Origin: Chryseobacterium sp. G0162
Lineage (GTDB): Bacteria; Bacteroidota; Bacteroidia; Flavobacteriales; Weeksellaceae
Direction: 5' to 3'
DNA length: 64,000 nucleotides
NCBI RefSeq assembly: GCF_003815715.1
Contig: NZ_CP033922.1
Location: forward strand, 310,001 to 374,000
The stretch's first letter is position 1. The number at the start of each line of letters is the position of its first letter. Positions 1-8,433 of this stretch are shown piece by piece. Both the position numbers and the translations under genes were made by a program. The notes under the pieces are model-generated. The model made no database searches and was not told the DNA's origin. It saw only the letters and a program-made list of their open reading frames with translations.

Positions 1-56
1 TACAGTAAGCTGTCCAACATTGTTTTTTCATTAAAGCTCAGCTTCATCGTATTCAT
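1..56 (-). CDS. possible N-terminus of a protein running off the left edge
   Basis: On the minus strand an ATG at 56 opens a frame that stays open to the window edge and reads MNTMKLSFNEKTMLDSLL. This looks like the start of a soluble, helical protein. With only 18 codons no family can be named. It would be divergent from nothing visible and lies downstream of the serine hydrolase on the same strand. A short chance frame is equally possible. Confidence 0.3.
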   Translation of the reverse strand, partial: MNTMKLSFNEKTMLDSLL

Positions 57-164
57 AGGAGATTGATTAGTTTTTTTACTATTAATTTCATAAAAATACT
101 CATCTTCTGCTCAAAAAGCAACTTTACCGGAATAATTACCGGCAGATAATCATTTTTAATAAAA

Positions 165-1658
165 TCATTTCACTTTTTTAAATAGTGTTCCGCCCTGTAT
201 ATCCATCATCACTCCACTCACATTGCCTTTGTCATCAAGATTGAAATTGAAATCAAAATCAGGATTCATTTGCTGAGGGACATCTTCTGTAAGTTTTGAA
301 GAGAAAAGATCATACTGCTTATGAACCAATATAAATTTAAACGTGGGAAAAGTTATATATAGATCATTCCCAATTCTGGAAATAATAAAAGTCCCATATC
401 CTTTATTGGAGTATTCACCACAATACGAATCCAGCTCATGCGTTGGCTTTTTCTTATCATTAACAGATGTACTTACCTTTCTATCGGGCTTTATGATATC
501 ATATAATTCTTTTTCATAAGGATATGGTTTGTTATAATCCAATCCAAGCATCCTTATGGAAATCATATTGGCGATTGTACCGGAAAGATCTGAGTTATGC
601 TGATTACTTAATACAACGATTCCAAATTTCTCTGCCGGAAAGAGAAAAACACTGGAGTTAAAACCAGATACTGCCCCAGCGTGCCATACTTTATAATGGC
701 CTTTGAAAATCTGGGTAAACCAACCATAGCCATGTGCGAATAAAAAGTTTTTCTGATCCGGTTTCACAGGCGGTGTCCCATCAATTATCGTCTTAGCACT
801 TATTGCATTATTCGCATACTCTTTTGAGAGGATTACTTTATTTTCAAAACTGCCATTATTTAACCAAAGCCTGATCCAATTACCCATATCTGTTGCAGAG
901 CTATTAATTGCTGCTCCAGGTTTATCATTATCCGGTTTTTTAAATAATACCTTTTCAATAGTGTTGTGGTAAAGTCCGTAGGGATAAGAAAAGTCTTTCT
1001 GTTTAATCATTTCATCCACTGATGTATTACTGTTATTCATTTTCAGAGGATTCAATATTTTCTCTGTGATCAGGTTATCCCAGCTCTTGTTATTAAGCTG
1101 TTCTGCAATGCTTCCTAACATGAGGTATCCAAAATTACTGTATTTCCAGCTATTCCTCGGTTCACCATTTTCTTTTAAAAAAGGAAGTCTCTGCATTAGA
1201 TCAATTCTTTTGGCAGCAGGAAAAAAGATATAAGTACCATCTATACTCCCTAATCCACTCCTATGTTCCAGCAAATCTTCAATGGTAACTAAACTATTCA
1301 TTTTATCTGTTGAAAATGTAAGACCTGGAATATATTTGGAAGGTTTATCCTGAAGAGATAATTTCTTTTCATCTCCCAACATCCCTATTAAAGCAGATGT
1401 AAATGCCTTTGTATTGCTTCCAATACCAAAAACGGTATGGGGAGTTACCGGAAGTTTATTTTCATAATCCCTATATCCATATCCTTTGGTATATATTATT
1501 TTATTGCTCTTTACAATTGCTACTGATAAACCTACTCCTTTATAATCATTTAAAATTTTATTGATTTCTTCATCCAATCCTTTCAGATTTTCTTTTATTT
1601 CCTGACTTAATAGTAAAGAGCAGCATAATATGCTGAGCAGATACATTATTTTTTTCAT
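165..1658 (-). CDS. serine hydrolase of the beta-lactamase/class C family, exported
   Basis: 497 residues. A signal peptide of about 19 residues ends in LLLSQ. The class C beta-lactamase/DD-peptidase fold is shown by its three active-site motifs: SNTK at residues 81-84 (nucleophile Ser81 and Lys84), YSN at 173-175, and HAG at 326-328 in the place of the KTG triad. The last hundred residues form a separate small beta domain like those appended to many EstB or Pab87-type hydrolases. The family includes esterases, D-amino-acid peptidases and penicillin-binding proteins, and the substrate cannot be read from sequence. It acts in the periplasm or at the cell surface. It is transcribed alone and is divergent from the gene at 1775. 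Confidence 0.9.
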   Translation of the reverse strand: MKKIMYLLSILCCSLLLSQEIKENLKGLDEEINKILNDYKGVGLSVAIVKSNKIIYTKGYGYRDYENKLPVTPHTVFGIGSNTKAFTSALIGMLGDEKKLSLQDKPSKYIPGLTFSTDKMNSLVTIEDLLEHRSGLGSIDGTYIFFPAAKRIDLMQRLPFLKENGEPRNSWKYSNFGYLMLGSIAEQLNNKSWDNLITEKILNPLKMNNSNTSVDEMIKQKDFSYPYGLYHNTIEKVLFKKPDNDKPGAAINSSATDMGNWIRLWLNNGSFENKVILSKEYANNAISAKTIIDGTPPVKPDQKNFLFAHGYGWFTQIFKGHYKVWHAGAVSGFNSSVFLFPAEKFGIVVLSNQHNSDLSGTIANMISIRMLGLDYNKPYPYEKELYDIIKPDRKVSTSVNDKKKPTHELDSYCGEYSNKGYGTFIISRIGNDLYITFPTFKFILVHKQYDLFSSKLTEDVPQQMNPDFDFNFNLDDKGNVSGVMMDIQGGTLFKKVK

Positions 1659-1774
1659 AGTATTAAGTTTTTAAGTGAAGTAATACCTATTTACTTTTTA
1701 AATTTGCTATCATTTCAAGTGCAATAAATTTACACTTATTCCACTTAAAATGAATCAAATACATTTATAATCCT

Positions 1775-2977
1775 ATGAATATGAAAATGATGCCTTCATT
1801 ACAAACATTACAGCTTATCACATTAGAGCGTCAGGGATTGACACAAACTACTCCGTTCGGAACTGGAAAAAAAGCCGTGCTTACTGCTATGGAACGTCTC
1901 GGATATATACAGATTGATACATTATCTGTAGTAGAGAGGGCTCATCATCATACTCTATGGACAAGAATTCCTGATTTCCAGACTAATTACCTGGAAGAAC
2001 TGGTAGAGGAACGTAAAGTATTTGAATACTGGTTTCATGCCGCGTCCTATCTTCCAATGCAGGATTTTCGCTATGCATTGCCCCAAATGCTTCATGTAAA
2101 GCAAAATGATTCTCATTATTATAATGCAGATAAAAAGATCATGGAATATGTAGTAGATACGATCCGCACAGAAGGCCCCAAAATGGCAAGAGATTTTGAG
2201 AGTAAAAAGAATAAAGCAGGAAGCTGGTGGAACTGGAAACCTGCAAAATTGGCTCTGGAAAGACTTTTCATGCAGGGAGACCTGATGATAAGCGGGCGCA
2301 GTGGTATGCAGAAAACCTATGATCTTACAGAAAAGGTATTGCCTTCATCCATCAATACAACAGTACCTACTCCATTTGAATTTGCTGAATATTTGGTCAA
2401 AACTTCTCTCCGCGCGTATGGTTTTGCAACGTTAAAACAGATCACCCATCTCAGGAAAGGTGATACATTGAAAAAAAATGTGAATTTGGTTTTACAATCC
2501 TTACTTGAAAAGGGCGAAATACAAAAAATTTCTATTGAAGGTCTTTCTTATGTTTTCATCCAGAATGATTTACTTGAAAAATCTGATGAGATAACCGGAT
2601 CAGGTGTCAGATTGCTGTCTCCATTTGACAATTCCATTATTCATCGTGACCGTGTTAAACAAGTTTTTGATTTTGACTTCCGTCTTGAGTGCTATGTTCC
2701 CAAAGAAAAGAGGCAATATGGCTATTTCTGTCTGCCCATCTTATTTGGCAACACCTTTATTGGAAGAGTAGACTGTAAAGCCCATAGGAAGGATAAGAAA
2801 TTTGAGCTGATCCACCTGCATATTGAGAATACAGATATTATTCCGGAACTTTGGATACCTTCTTTTACCGATGCTGTAAAGCGCTTTGCTGTTTTTAATG
2901 GCTGTGAATCACTGCTGCTGACCCAAGTGAGCCCACCAAAGCTGAAAAGTCTGATCAATAAAGCTTTGTCTCATTAA
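1775..2977 (+). CDS. YcaQ/AlkX-like winged-helix DNA glycosylase (HTH_42)
   Basis: 400 residues, cytoplasmic. The N-terminal part contains Q46-I47-D48 in the context GYIQIDTL, followed by the stretch VERAHHHTLWTR. This is the QxD catalytic motif and HTH_42 signature of the AlkZ/AlkX (YcaQ) family, whose characterised members unhook interstrand crosslinks and remove bulky alkyl bases. The conserved EYWFHAASYLP segment (about 84-94) and a C-terminal LLSPFDNSIIHR stretch also fit the family, and the length is usual. It is a single gene and divergent from the serine hydrolase. Assignment to the family is firm. The repair activity is inferred by homology. Confidence 0.85.
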   Translation: MNMKMMPSLQTLQLITLERQGLTQTTPFGTGKKAVLTAMERLGYIQIDTLSVVERAHHHTLWTRIPDFQTNYLEELVEERKVFEYWFHAASYLPMQDFRYALPQMLHVKQNDSHYYNADKKIMEYVVDTIRTEGPKMARDFESKKNKAGSWWNWKPAKLALERLFMQGDLMISGRSGMQKTYDLTEKVLPSSINTTVPTPFEFAEYLVKTSLRAYGFATLKQITHLRKGDTLKKNVNLVLQSLLEKGEIQKISIEGLSYVFIQNDLLEKSDEITGSGVRLLSPFDNSIIHRDRVKQVFDFDFRLECYVPKEKRQYGYFCLPILFGNTFIGRVDCKAHRKDKKFELIHLHIENTDIIPELWIPSFTDAVKRFAVFNGCESLLLTQVSPPKLKSLINKALSH

Positions 2978-3083
2978 TTTATAAAACATATCTATAGTGA
3001 AAATCTACAATCCCAAGAGTTACAGATTTCTTTTCCTTTCTATTTTAACAACTTTTTCCGTCTTTTCCATTTTATAGCTGTTT

Positions 3084-3440
3084 TTAGTTTTTAAGCAGTT
3101 GCTCCCTATATTCTATTCCCCATTTGGCCATCGTATCAATAATATCATGCAGGCTTTTTCCAAATTCTGTAAGCTCATAATCTACCGTCACAGGCATGGT
3201 ATTGTTTTGGGTTCTGCTCACCAAATTATTCATCTCAAGATCCTTAAGTTCCTTTGAAAGAGTTTTGGCTGCAATGCCTTCCAGCTGTCTCTTCAAATCC
3301 ATAAAACGCATCTTACCTCCAAAATACAGGTGACTGATGATAATCGTTTTCCATTTCCCTTCGAGTAAATAGACCGTGTCCTTTACGCCACGGATATGGT
3401 TTTTACATTCCGGTCCCAGTTCCATTCTCTCCTTTTTCAT
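3084..3440 (-). CDS. HxlR-family winged-helix transcriptional regulator
   Basis: 118 residues. The HxlR fold is shown by the N-terminal CKNHIRGVKDTVYLLEGKW, then the recognition region MDLKRQLEGIAAKTLSKEL and the wing VDYELTEFGKSL. Family members bind DNA as dimers and often respond to electrophiles or quinones through an N-terminal cysteine, here Cys12 in the GPEC context. It is divergent from the nitroreductase at 3594. Two palindromes lie between their promoters (see 3494-3526), so it most likely represses itself and the oxidoreductase genes. A -7 box on the minus strand (3458-3465) leaves a leader of only about ten bases. Confidence 0.92.
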   Translation of the reverse strand: MKKERMELGPECKNHIRGVKDTVYLLEGKWKTIIISHLYFGGKMRFMDLKRQLEGIAAKTLSKELKDLEMNNLVSRTQNNTMPVTVDYELTEFGKSLHDIIDTMAKWGIEYREQLLKN

Positions 3441-3457
3441 ACTTAATTATTAGGATG

Positions 3458-3465
3458 CAAAGTTA
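3458..3465 (-). promoter_or_regulatory. -7 box of the HxlR gene
   Basis: Read on the minus strand this is TAACTTTG, a perfect Bacteroidota -7 element (TAnnTTTG), 18 bases upstream of the HxlR start codon. The same octamer faces the opposite way at 3556-3563, so the two promoters are arranged symmetrically around the operator. Confidence 0.7.
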
Positions 3466-3493
3466 GATAATTATCAGCTATTCATGGAACTTA

Positions 3494-3526
3494 GTTACTT
3501 CCAGGTAACTGATTACCTATAGGTAA
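3494..3526. promoter_or_regulatory. two palindromic operators between the HxlR and nitroreductase genes
   Basis: Two adjacent inverted repeats are visible. GTTAC-6-GTAAC spans 3494-3509. The perfect 14-base palindrome TTACCTATAGGTAA spans 3513-3526. A further GTAAC half-site (3523-3527) overlaps the second. They share the half-site GGTAA/TTACC and sit about midway between the two divergent -7 boxes. This is the expected position for HxlR dimers controlling both genes. Binding by the neighbouring regulator is an inference. Confidence 0.65.
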
Positions 3527-3555
3527 CAGGTATATAACAGCAACCACTTAAGATG

Positions 3556-3563
3556 TAACTTTG
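3556..3563 (+). promoter_or_regulatory. -7 box of the nitroreductase gene
   Basis: TAACTTTG matches the Bacteroidota -7 consensus and lies 30 bases upstream of the ATG at 3594. It mirrors the box at 3458-3465. Confidence 0.7.
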
Positions 3564-3593
3564 CATCACAATCAGTAAGTAAATCATACAATT

Positions 3594-4226
3594 ATGTCAC
3601 TACAAGAAACACTAAACTGGAGATCTGCAACAAAAGGCTATAACGGAAAAATCATTGAGGATGAAAAACTGGAGCAGATATTGGAGGCCATTCGTCTTGC
3701 CCCTTCAAGTTCAGGATTACAGCCATTTAAAGTTTTAATTATTAAAAATAAAGAACTGAGAGAAAAATTACAGCCGATTTCCTGCAATCAGGATCAAATT
3801 GTACAAGCCTCACATATTCTTGTCTTTGCTGCCTGGGACGAATATACCCCCGAGAGAGTTGATTCATTTTTTGCCTTCAGCAATCAGGTAAGAAACCTAC
3901 CCCATAGTGCCACTGATGATTATCGTTTGAATCTATTGGGAATGCTGGAAAAGCAAACCAAAGGCCAGCATTTTAATAATGCTTCCAAACAAACCTACAT
4001 TGCTTTAGGTTTCGGACTTTTGGCAGCAGCAGACCTTAGAGTAGATGCAACTCCCATAGAAGGATTCGACAATGAAGCTGTAAATGAACTATTGAATTTA
4101 CCGGAACAAGGCTTAAAAAGTACCGTTTTAATGGCTCTTGGTTATAAAGATGAAGAAACAGACTGGTGGGGAAAGCTGGACAGAGTAAGAAGATCGAAAG
4201 AAGAGTTATTTGTGGAGATCAACTAA
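3594..4226 (+). CDS. NAD(P)H-dependent nitroreductase-family oxidoreductase
   Basis: 210 residues, cytoplasmic flavoprotein. The nitroreductase fold is indicated by the N-terminal NWRSATKGYNGK, the FMN-binding segment RLAPSSSGLQPFKVLI (about 36-51) and the C-terminal ALGYKDEETDWW close to the NfsB type. Members use FMN to reduce quinones, nitroaromatics or enals with NAD(P)H. The gene is divergent from an HxlR regulator, a common pairing for electrophile-responsive oxidoreductases, and is followed by its own terminator at 4256. The flavin mono-oxygenase at 4317 may be partly co-transcribed by read-through. The physiological substrate is unknown. Confidence 0.9.
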   Translation: MSLQETLNWRSATKGYNGKIIEDEKLEQILEAIRLAPSSSGLQPFKVLIIKNKELREKLQPISCNQDQIVQASHILVFAAWDEYTPERVDSFFAFSNQVRNLPHSATDDYRLNLLGMLEKQTKGQHFNNASKQTYIALGFGLLAAADLRVDATPIEGFDNEAVNELLNLPEQGLKSTVLMALGYKDEETDWWGKLDRVRRSKEELFVEIN

Positions 4227-4255
4227 ATTAAGCATAAAATTAATAATAAAATTCA

Positions 4256-4284
4256 GGAGATCTTTTAAAGGTCTCCCTTTTTTT
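4256..4284 (+). terminator. hairpin terminator after the nitroreductase gene
   Basis: GGAGATC (4256-4262) pairs with GGTCTCC (4270-4276), including one T-G pair. The loop is short and a run of seven T follows at 4278-4284. Confidence 0.75.
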
Positions 4285-4316
4285 GTCTTACATTAAGGGT
4301 CCCATAAATCATTACA

Positions 4317-5300
4317 ATGGAACTAAAATTAAGCATCCTAGACCAAACACCTATTATAAAAGATGGTAATGCTTCTACTGCCCTCAACAACAGTTTGGCA
4401 TTAGCAAAAATGGCTGATACACTAGGCTATCACAGTATTCTGTATTCGGAGCACCATGGCGTGGAAGCCTATGGAAGTTCCAGTCCGGAAATTCTGGCAA
4501 CAACAGTTCTTGCCAATACAAAAAACATTAAAGTAGGCACCGGAGGAATTATGCTCCGTAATTATTCTGCATTTAAAATTGCTGAATGGGCAAAAATGCT
4601 CGCTACATTTTACCCCGATCGTTTTATATTGGGCCTGGGAAAAGCACCCGGAGGACCGAAAGATGCTATTTTAGCATTGAATGGACATAAACTTCCCATC
4701 CTTAATAACATCAATGATAAACTGGAAGAAATTATCACCTATCTAAAAGAGCAAAACTATAAAGATACAGAACTGTTTGCTCAGCCTACTCATGTTTTGA
4801 CATTACCGGAAATTACCTGGTTGGGTTCCGGAGAAAACTCGGCAAAAGAAGCAGCTAAATATGGTATATCCTACTCTATGGCTGATTTCATAGTAGATGG
4901 ATCCAATGCAGAGATCCAGAAAATGTATCAGGAGGCATTTAATGATAAAGGATATGGAAGCCAGCCATCCTTTCAGTCAGCAATTTCTGTTTCCGTGGCC
5001 CAAAATGCAGAGCAGGCACGCCGTAATGCATTTGGAATGGTCTATCAGTTTGTAGAATCCAGAAAAATTCTGGCTCCCGGAGCATTGAAATCGTCTGAAG
5101 AAGTTGAAACTCTTATTGCTAAAAGTGAAGATAAAGAGTTGTTTAATTCCTTATTGGATAAAGTTGTAGTGGCCACTCCAGATACCATCCATTCAAAATT
5201 GGAAGAAAAAGCATTGCAGTATGGAACCAATGACCTTGTGATATTATCCAATATGTTCAGGGAAGAAGACAGGATCTTCACCTATGAAAGTCTTATTTAG
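4317..5300 (+). CDS. luciferase-like (LLM class) flavin-dependent monooxygenase, MsnO8 type
   Basis: 327 residues, cytoplasmic TIM barrel. The opening LSILDQTPI, the segment LGYHSILYSEHHG (about 40-52) with its paired histidines, and TGGIMLRNYSAFKIAEW are characteristic of the LLM group that NCBI calls MsnO8-like. Such enzymes use reduced FMN or F420 to oxidise small substrates. FMN is likely here because this phylum lacks F420. The gene follows the nitroreductase on the same strand with a terminator in between. A flavin reductase role for the neighbour is possible but not shown. The substrate is unknown. Confidence 0.88.
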   Translation: MELKLSILDQTPIIKDGNASTALNNSLALAKMADTLGYHSILYSEHHGVEAYGSSSPEILATTVLANTKNIKVGTGGIMLRNYSAFKIAEWAKMLATFYPDRFILGLGKAPGGPKDAILALNGHKLPILNNINDKLEEIITYLKEQNYKDTELFAQPTHVLTLPEITWLGSGENSAKEAAKYGISYSMADFIVDGSNAEIQKMYQEAFNDKGYGSQPSFQSAISVSVAQNAEQARRNAFGMVYQFVESRKILAPGALKSSEEVETLIAKSEDKELFNSLLDKVVVATPDTIHSKLEEKALQYGTNDLVILSNMFREEDRIFTYESLI

Positions 5301-5305
5301 CAAAA

Positions 5306-5334
5306 GTCTGCCCTGTTTTCAACAATAGGCAGAC
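5306..5334 (+). terminator. hairpin terminator after the LLM oxidoreductase
   Basis: GTCTGCC (5306-5312) and GGCAGAC (5328-5334) form a perfect 7-bp stem with a 15-base loop. CTGTTTTC follows. The T-run is short, so the call is moderate. Confidence 0.6.
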
Positions 5335-5354
5335 CTGTTTTCATATGCTAATCC

Positions 5355-5606
5355 TTATTTCAAATTCCTTGTTTCCAGTTCTTTTTGTAATGCCTGATTA
5401 CGTTTGTTCCATTGAATTGCCAGGAGTCCTGCAAAAAACAAGGGGAAAAAGGTGAAAAACCCAATTCCTTTGGTTACACAGCTATATACTGCAACACCCA
5501 CAAAAAATCCGATGAGAACAGCATTGGTTATTTTGTCGGATTTAGACTTATTCTTTTTTTCTAATAACTCCTGATCGGTTAACTCATTTAATTCTTTTTC
5601 TGCCAT
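5355..5606 (-). CDS. small membrane protein of unknown function
   Basis: 83 residues. A charged N-terminal region with ELTDQELLEKKNKSKSDK (about 6-23) precedes two hydrophobic helices at roughly 28-45 and 49-64, separated by a short KG turn. A basic amphipathic tail ends in LETRNLK. Proteins of this shape are common in Chryseobacterium and are usually annotated only as hypothetical or FUSC-like. I cannot assign a function. It is convergent with the LLM gene and 89 bases from the secreted protein at 5696 on the same strand, so the two may share a transcript. Confidence 0.65.
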   Translation of the reverse strand: MAEKELNELTDQELLEKKNKSKSDKITNAVLIGFFVGVAVYSCVTKGIGFFTFFPLFFAGLLAIQWNKRNQALQKELETRNLK

Positions 5607-5695
5607 GATTATTGGTTTTAGTTTTTTGATTTGAAATCCTCGCTAACTTACAAAAGTTTTACCTTTATAAATGAAAAAAAGTGTACAGCATTTGA

Positions 5696-6238
5696 TTAAT
5701 TAGCTGCAGGATCAACAAGTTCTGTTGTTATTCTTATGGATTTTAATAGATTTTTATCGTCGAAAAACAATGTGGTAAAATGCTTTCCATTCTTAAAAAT
5801 AAGTTTTGCTCCGCCGGGAAATTCACTATCAGGTCCAAGCTTTTGAATTTTTGCGTCATTTTTTTTGAATTGAACTTTAGCTTTCTCCAAAGTAGTTTTA
5901 TTCATCACAAGACCGTATGGTAACCCACTTATGACCAAGTCTTTATTATCGGATACGTCAAAAAACATTTCGTTAATAACATTATTCTTTCCGAGACTAC
6001 TATAAAGCTCTAATCCTGATTTCGTAAGCCATTTAGCATATTTCTCTTCATTAGCATCTTCATAGAAAACAGTTTCCACATGCAAGGCTTTCGAAATTTT
6101 ATCTGGTGTCTGTGGAAAAACAAATCCTGAGTTTTTATCCAATAAGGAATTCAAATCTGCTGTTTTTTGTGAAAATGCAGTAACGCTTAAGAATTGAAAA
6201 AGGACGGCCAGTGCCAGAGTAAACGGTTTTATTTTCAT
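5696..6238 (-). CDS. secreted protein of unknown function
   Basis: 180 residues. A clear signal peptide (ALAVLFQFLSVTAFSQ) is cleaved near residue 24. The mature part is a mixed alpha/beta soluble domain with no cysteine pair and no catalytic motif I recognise. A central LVISGLPYGLVMNKTTLEKAK segment (about 109-128) resembles the loop-helix of small periplasmic LTXXQ/DUF-type modules, but this is weak. It is divergent from the phosphodiesterase at 6406, and its start lies 118 bases from that gene's -7 box. Export is well supported. Function is unknown. Confidence 0.65.
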   Translation of the reverse strand: MKIKPFTLALAVLFQFLSVTAFSQKTADLNSLLDKNSGFVFPQTPDKISKALHVETVFYEDANEEKYAKWLTKSGLELYSSLGKNNVINEMFFDVSDNKDLVISGLPYGLVMNKTTLEKAKVQFKKNDAKIQKLGPDSEFPGGAKLIFKNGKHFTTLFFDDKNLLKSIRITTELVDPAAN

Positions 6239-6355
6239 ATTGACTATTTTAATGATTTTCGGACTTAAAGATATTAAATTTAGCGATTTCAGTTTTAGGC
6301 TTTTTTAGTTCAAGAATGATCGGTTATTGATAAGCGAAACCGGAAAAAAATAATG

Positions 6356-6363
6356 TAAATTTG
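6356..6363 (+). promoter_or_regulatory. -7 box of the phosphodiesterase gene
   Basis: TAAATTTG fits the -7 consensus 43 bases before the ATG at 6406. An in-frame TTG at 6361 lies inside this box, so it cannot be the start. The box therefore fixes the start at 6406. Confidence 0.55.
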
Positions 6364-6405
6364 TCCTATCTTACCGCAAAGGTTAAGTTTTTAGTTTTTA
6401 ATATA

Positions 6406-7350
6406 ATGAAAAAAACAGCATTTTCTTTACTGGCGCTTTTGTTACATCTGGCCTGCCAGGCACAAAATTTTGACGTTATTCCATTAGGTATTTATGGAGG
6501 AGAACAGGAAGATAACTTATCTGCTTATTTAGTTGGAGGTACCAAAGACAATACATTCCTTTGCCTGGATGCCGGAACGGTAAATACCGGAATCCGAAAA
6601 GCAATTCAACAAAAAAGCCTTACCGGCTCAGAGGAAACAGTTTTGAAAGACCAGATCAAGGGATATTTTATTTCCCACGGCCATTTGGATCATTTAGCCG
6701 GTCTTATTATCAATTCTCCGGCTGATGCCAAAAAAGATATTTTTGCCATACCATCGGTAATTCAGATTCTGCAGAATCATTATTTTATTACAGATACCTG
6801 GATCAATTTCGCAGATCAGGGACAGAAGCCTATCCTTGGAAAATATCATTATAATGAACTTCAGGAGGGAGTAGAAACTCCAACACAGAAGACTTCTTTT
6901 TTCTTAACAGGATTTGAATTAAGCCATGTCAATCCATATAAAAGCAGTGCTGCATTGGTCAGAAATAATGACTATTACCTTCTTTATCTTGGAGATACTG
7001 GTGCCGACAGAATTGAGAAGTCTGACCGCATGGACAATCTTTGGAAAAATGTAGCCCCATTGATCCAAAAAAAACAATTAAACACCCTATTGATTGAAGT
7101 TTCTTTCCCAAACAGCCAGCCTGAAAATCTTCTGTTTGGTCACCTTACCCCTAATCTTTTAGTAGAAGAACTGGAAAAACTGAAGGAAAAAACCGGAAAA
7201 AAAGATCTGGAAGACCTTACTATTGTGGTTACCCACAGAAAACCCACAGGTAACAATCCTGAGATCATCAAACAAGAATTATTGAAAAACAATCCTTTAA
7301 AGGTAAAATATGTTTTCCCTGAACAGGGTAAAAGAATTAACTTACCTTAA
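6406..7350 (+). CDS. exported class II 3',5'-cyclic-nucleotide phosphodiesterase (MBL fold)
   Basis: 314 residues. The N-terminal signal (LLALLLHLACQAQ) directs export. A lipoprotein form at Cys17 cannot be excluded. The segment HGHLDHLAGLIINSP starting at residue 91 matches the class II cyclic-nucleotide phosphodiesterase signature (HxHLDHxxG), which supplies most of the zinc ligands. Further ligands are likely in LSHVNPY, LGDTGAD and VTHRKPTG. The length agrees with CpdP and yeast PDE1. The expected reaction is hydrolysis of cAMP or cGMP in the periplasm. It is transcribed alone and ends at a strong bidirectional terminator shared with the arr gene. Confidence 0.88.
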   Translation: MKKTAFSLLALLLHLACQAQNFDVIPLGIYGGEQEDNLSAYLVGGTKDNTFLCLDAGTVNTGIRKAIQQKSLTGSEETVLKDQIKGYFISHGHLDHLAGLIINSPADAKKDIFAIPSVIQILQNHYFITDTWINFADQGQKPILGKYHYNELQEGVETPTQKTSFFLTGFELSHVNPYKSSAALVRNNDYYLLYLGDTGADRIEKSDRMDNLWKNVAPLIQKKQLNTLLIEVSFPNSQPENLLFGHLTPNLLVEELEKLKEKTGKKDLEDLTIVVTHRKPTGNNPEIIKQELLKNNPLKVKYVFPEQGKRINLP

Positions 7351-7354
7351 TAGT

Positions 7355-7389
7355 AAAAAGCGATGAAACATAACCTTCATCGCTTTTTT
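7355..7389. terminator. bidirectional terminator between phosphodiesterase and arr genes
   Basis: A 13-bp perfect stem (AAAAAGCGATGAA at 7355-7367, TTCATCGCTTTTT at 7376-7388) has an A-run on one side and a T-run on the other. It therefore serves both convergent genes. Confidence 0.85.
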
Positions 7390-7417
7390 ATCCTACATTC
7401 TTCAAATCTTCCACTGA

Positions 7418-8170
7418 TTAATTAATTATTTCTCCTTTATTGTTTTCCAATTTGCCACGAAATTTCTGAAGTTCTTCAGGGTCCGGCTTATTCCAACCGG
7501 TTGCTTCCCCAATAATTTTCAATGGAGCTTCAGAGCGATAGGAACGGGTCAGATTACCCGGAAATTTTTTATCAGTCAGATTCGGATCATTTTCAAAACT
7601 TCCCACTGGTTCTACCACATATACCTTTTCTGATCCATCTCCTTTTGCTAATGCAGCAGCAAGTCCAGCTCCATTGACTAAGGATGTAAAGTAAATATGA
7701 TTCATGATAAATTCAGACTTATAATTAGAATGGCCCCCTGCTGTTAAGAAATCTCCTATTTTCAGATCAGCTTTGGTTCCATGATAAAAAGGACCTTTAT
7801 CAAAGATTTTATCTTTTACCGATATTGCCAGCGCATTATATTCTTTTACTTTTTCCGGATCTGAAAGCTCATGATAACATTCGGCAATCTTTAAATAAAG
7901 AGTATGAAAAGCACTTTTAGACGTATCATCATTTGCTTTTAAAGCATGTTGTAGAGCTATTTCAAACCATTGTAGCCGATTGTAAACTTTTTTTTGAAGT
8001 CGGGCCACGTAATACGCTGCAAGAAATTTTTCGAAATCGTCTGTTGCTTCATTCCAGCCTTGCATAAATAATTTTTCAGCTTCTTCAGATTTGTTTTGTT
8101 CTTCCATACCCATTCCCTGGATACAGAGTTTAACTACATGGTTAAATGGTGAAAATTCCATAGTATACAT
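7418..8170 (-). CDS. arr: rifampin ADP-ribosyltransferase (Arr) with an N-terminal helical extension
   Basis: 250 residues. The C-terminal part from about residue 127 is a complete Arr domain: FYHGTKADLKIGD, SNYKSEFIMNHIYFT, NGAGLAAALAKG, YVVEP, and FENDPNLTDKKFPGN. His130 and Asp195 are spaced 65 residues apart, as are the catalytic His19 and Asp84 of mycobacterial Arr. Arr transfers ADP-ribose from NAD to the C23 hydroxyl of rifamycins and inactivates them. The first 120 residues are helical and TPR-like (KLFMQGWNEATDDFEKFLAAYY), absent from the minimal ~140-residue Arr. Such longer forms occur in Bacteroidota and other phyla. The start could also be the Met at 8161. It is convergent with the phosphodiesterase and forms no obvious operon. 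Confidence 0.93.
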   Translation of the reverse strand: MYTMEFSPFNHVVKLCIQGMGMEEQNKSEEAEKLFMQGWNEATDDFEKFLAAYYVARLQKKVYNRLQWFEIALQHALKANDDTSKSAFHTLYLKIAECYHELSDPEKVKEYNALAISVKDKIFDKGPFYHGTKADLKIGDFLTAGGHSNYKSEFIMNHIYFTSLVNGAGLAAALAKGDGSEKVYVVEPVGSFENDPNLTDKKFPGNLTRSYRSEAPLKIIGEATGWNKPDPEELQKFRGKLENNKGEIIN

Positions 8171-8433
8171 ATTTTGTTTCAGATTTTTTTAAATTCCGAT
8201 GCTAAGATTTTCAATTCACTTTCGGTAAATTTACACAAATACGTCAATCGTATTGATTCAATTACTTGGATTCATAAAAACATTTAAGATCTCACATGAA
8301 TTTGATACAAAAGATCCTACATTTTCCATGATTGAAAAAATAATATTATATTTAAAGGAGCAGTATGTTGGGGTAAAATTTTTCTGTTACTGAAAAATAC
8401 CATGAAGGCCTAAAGAAATCAAAAATAAGAAAT

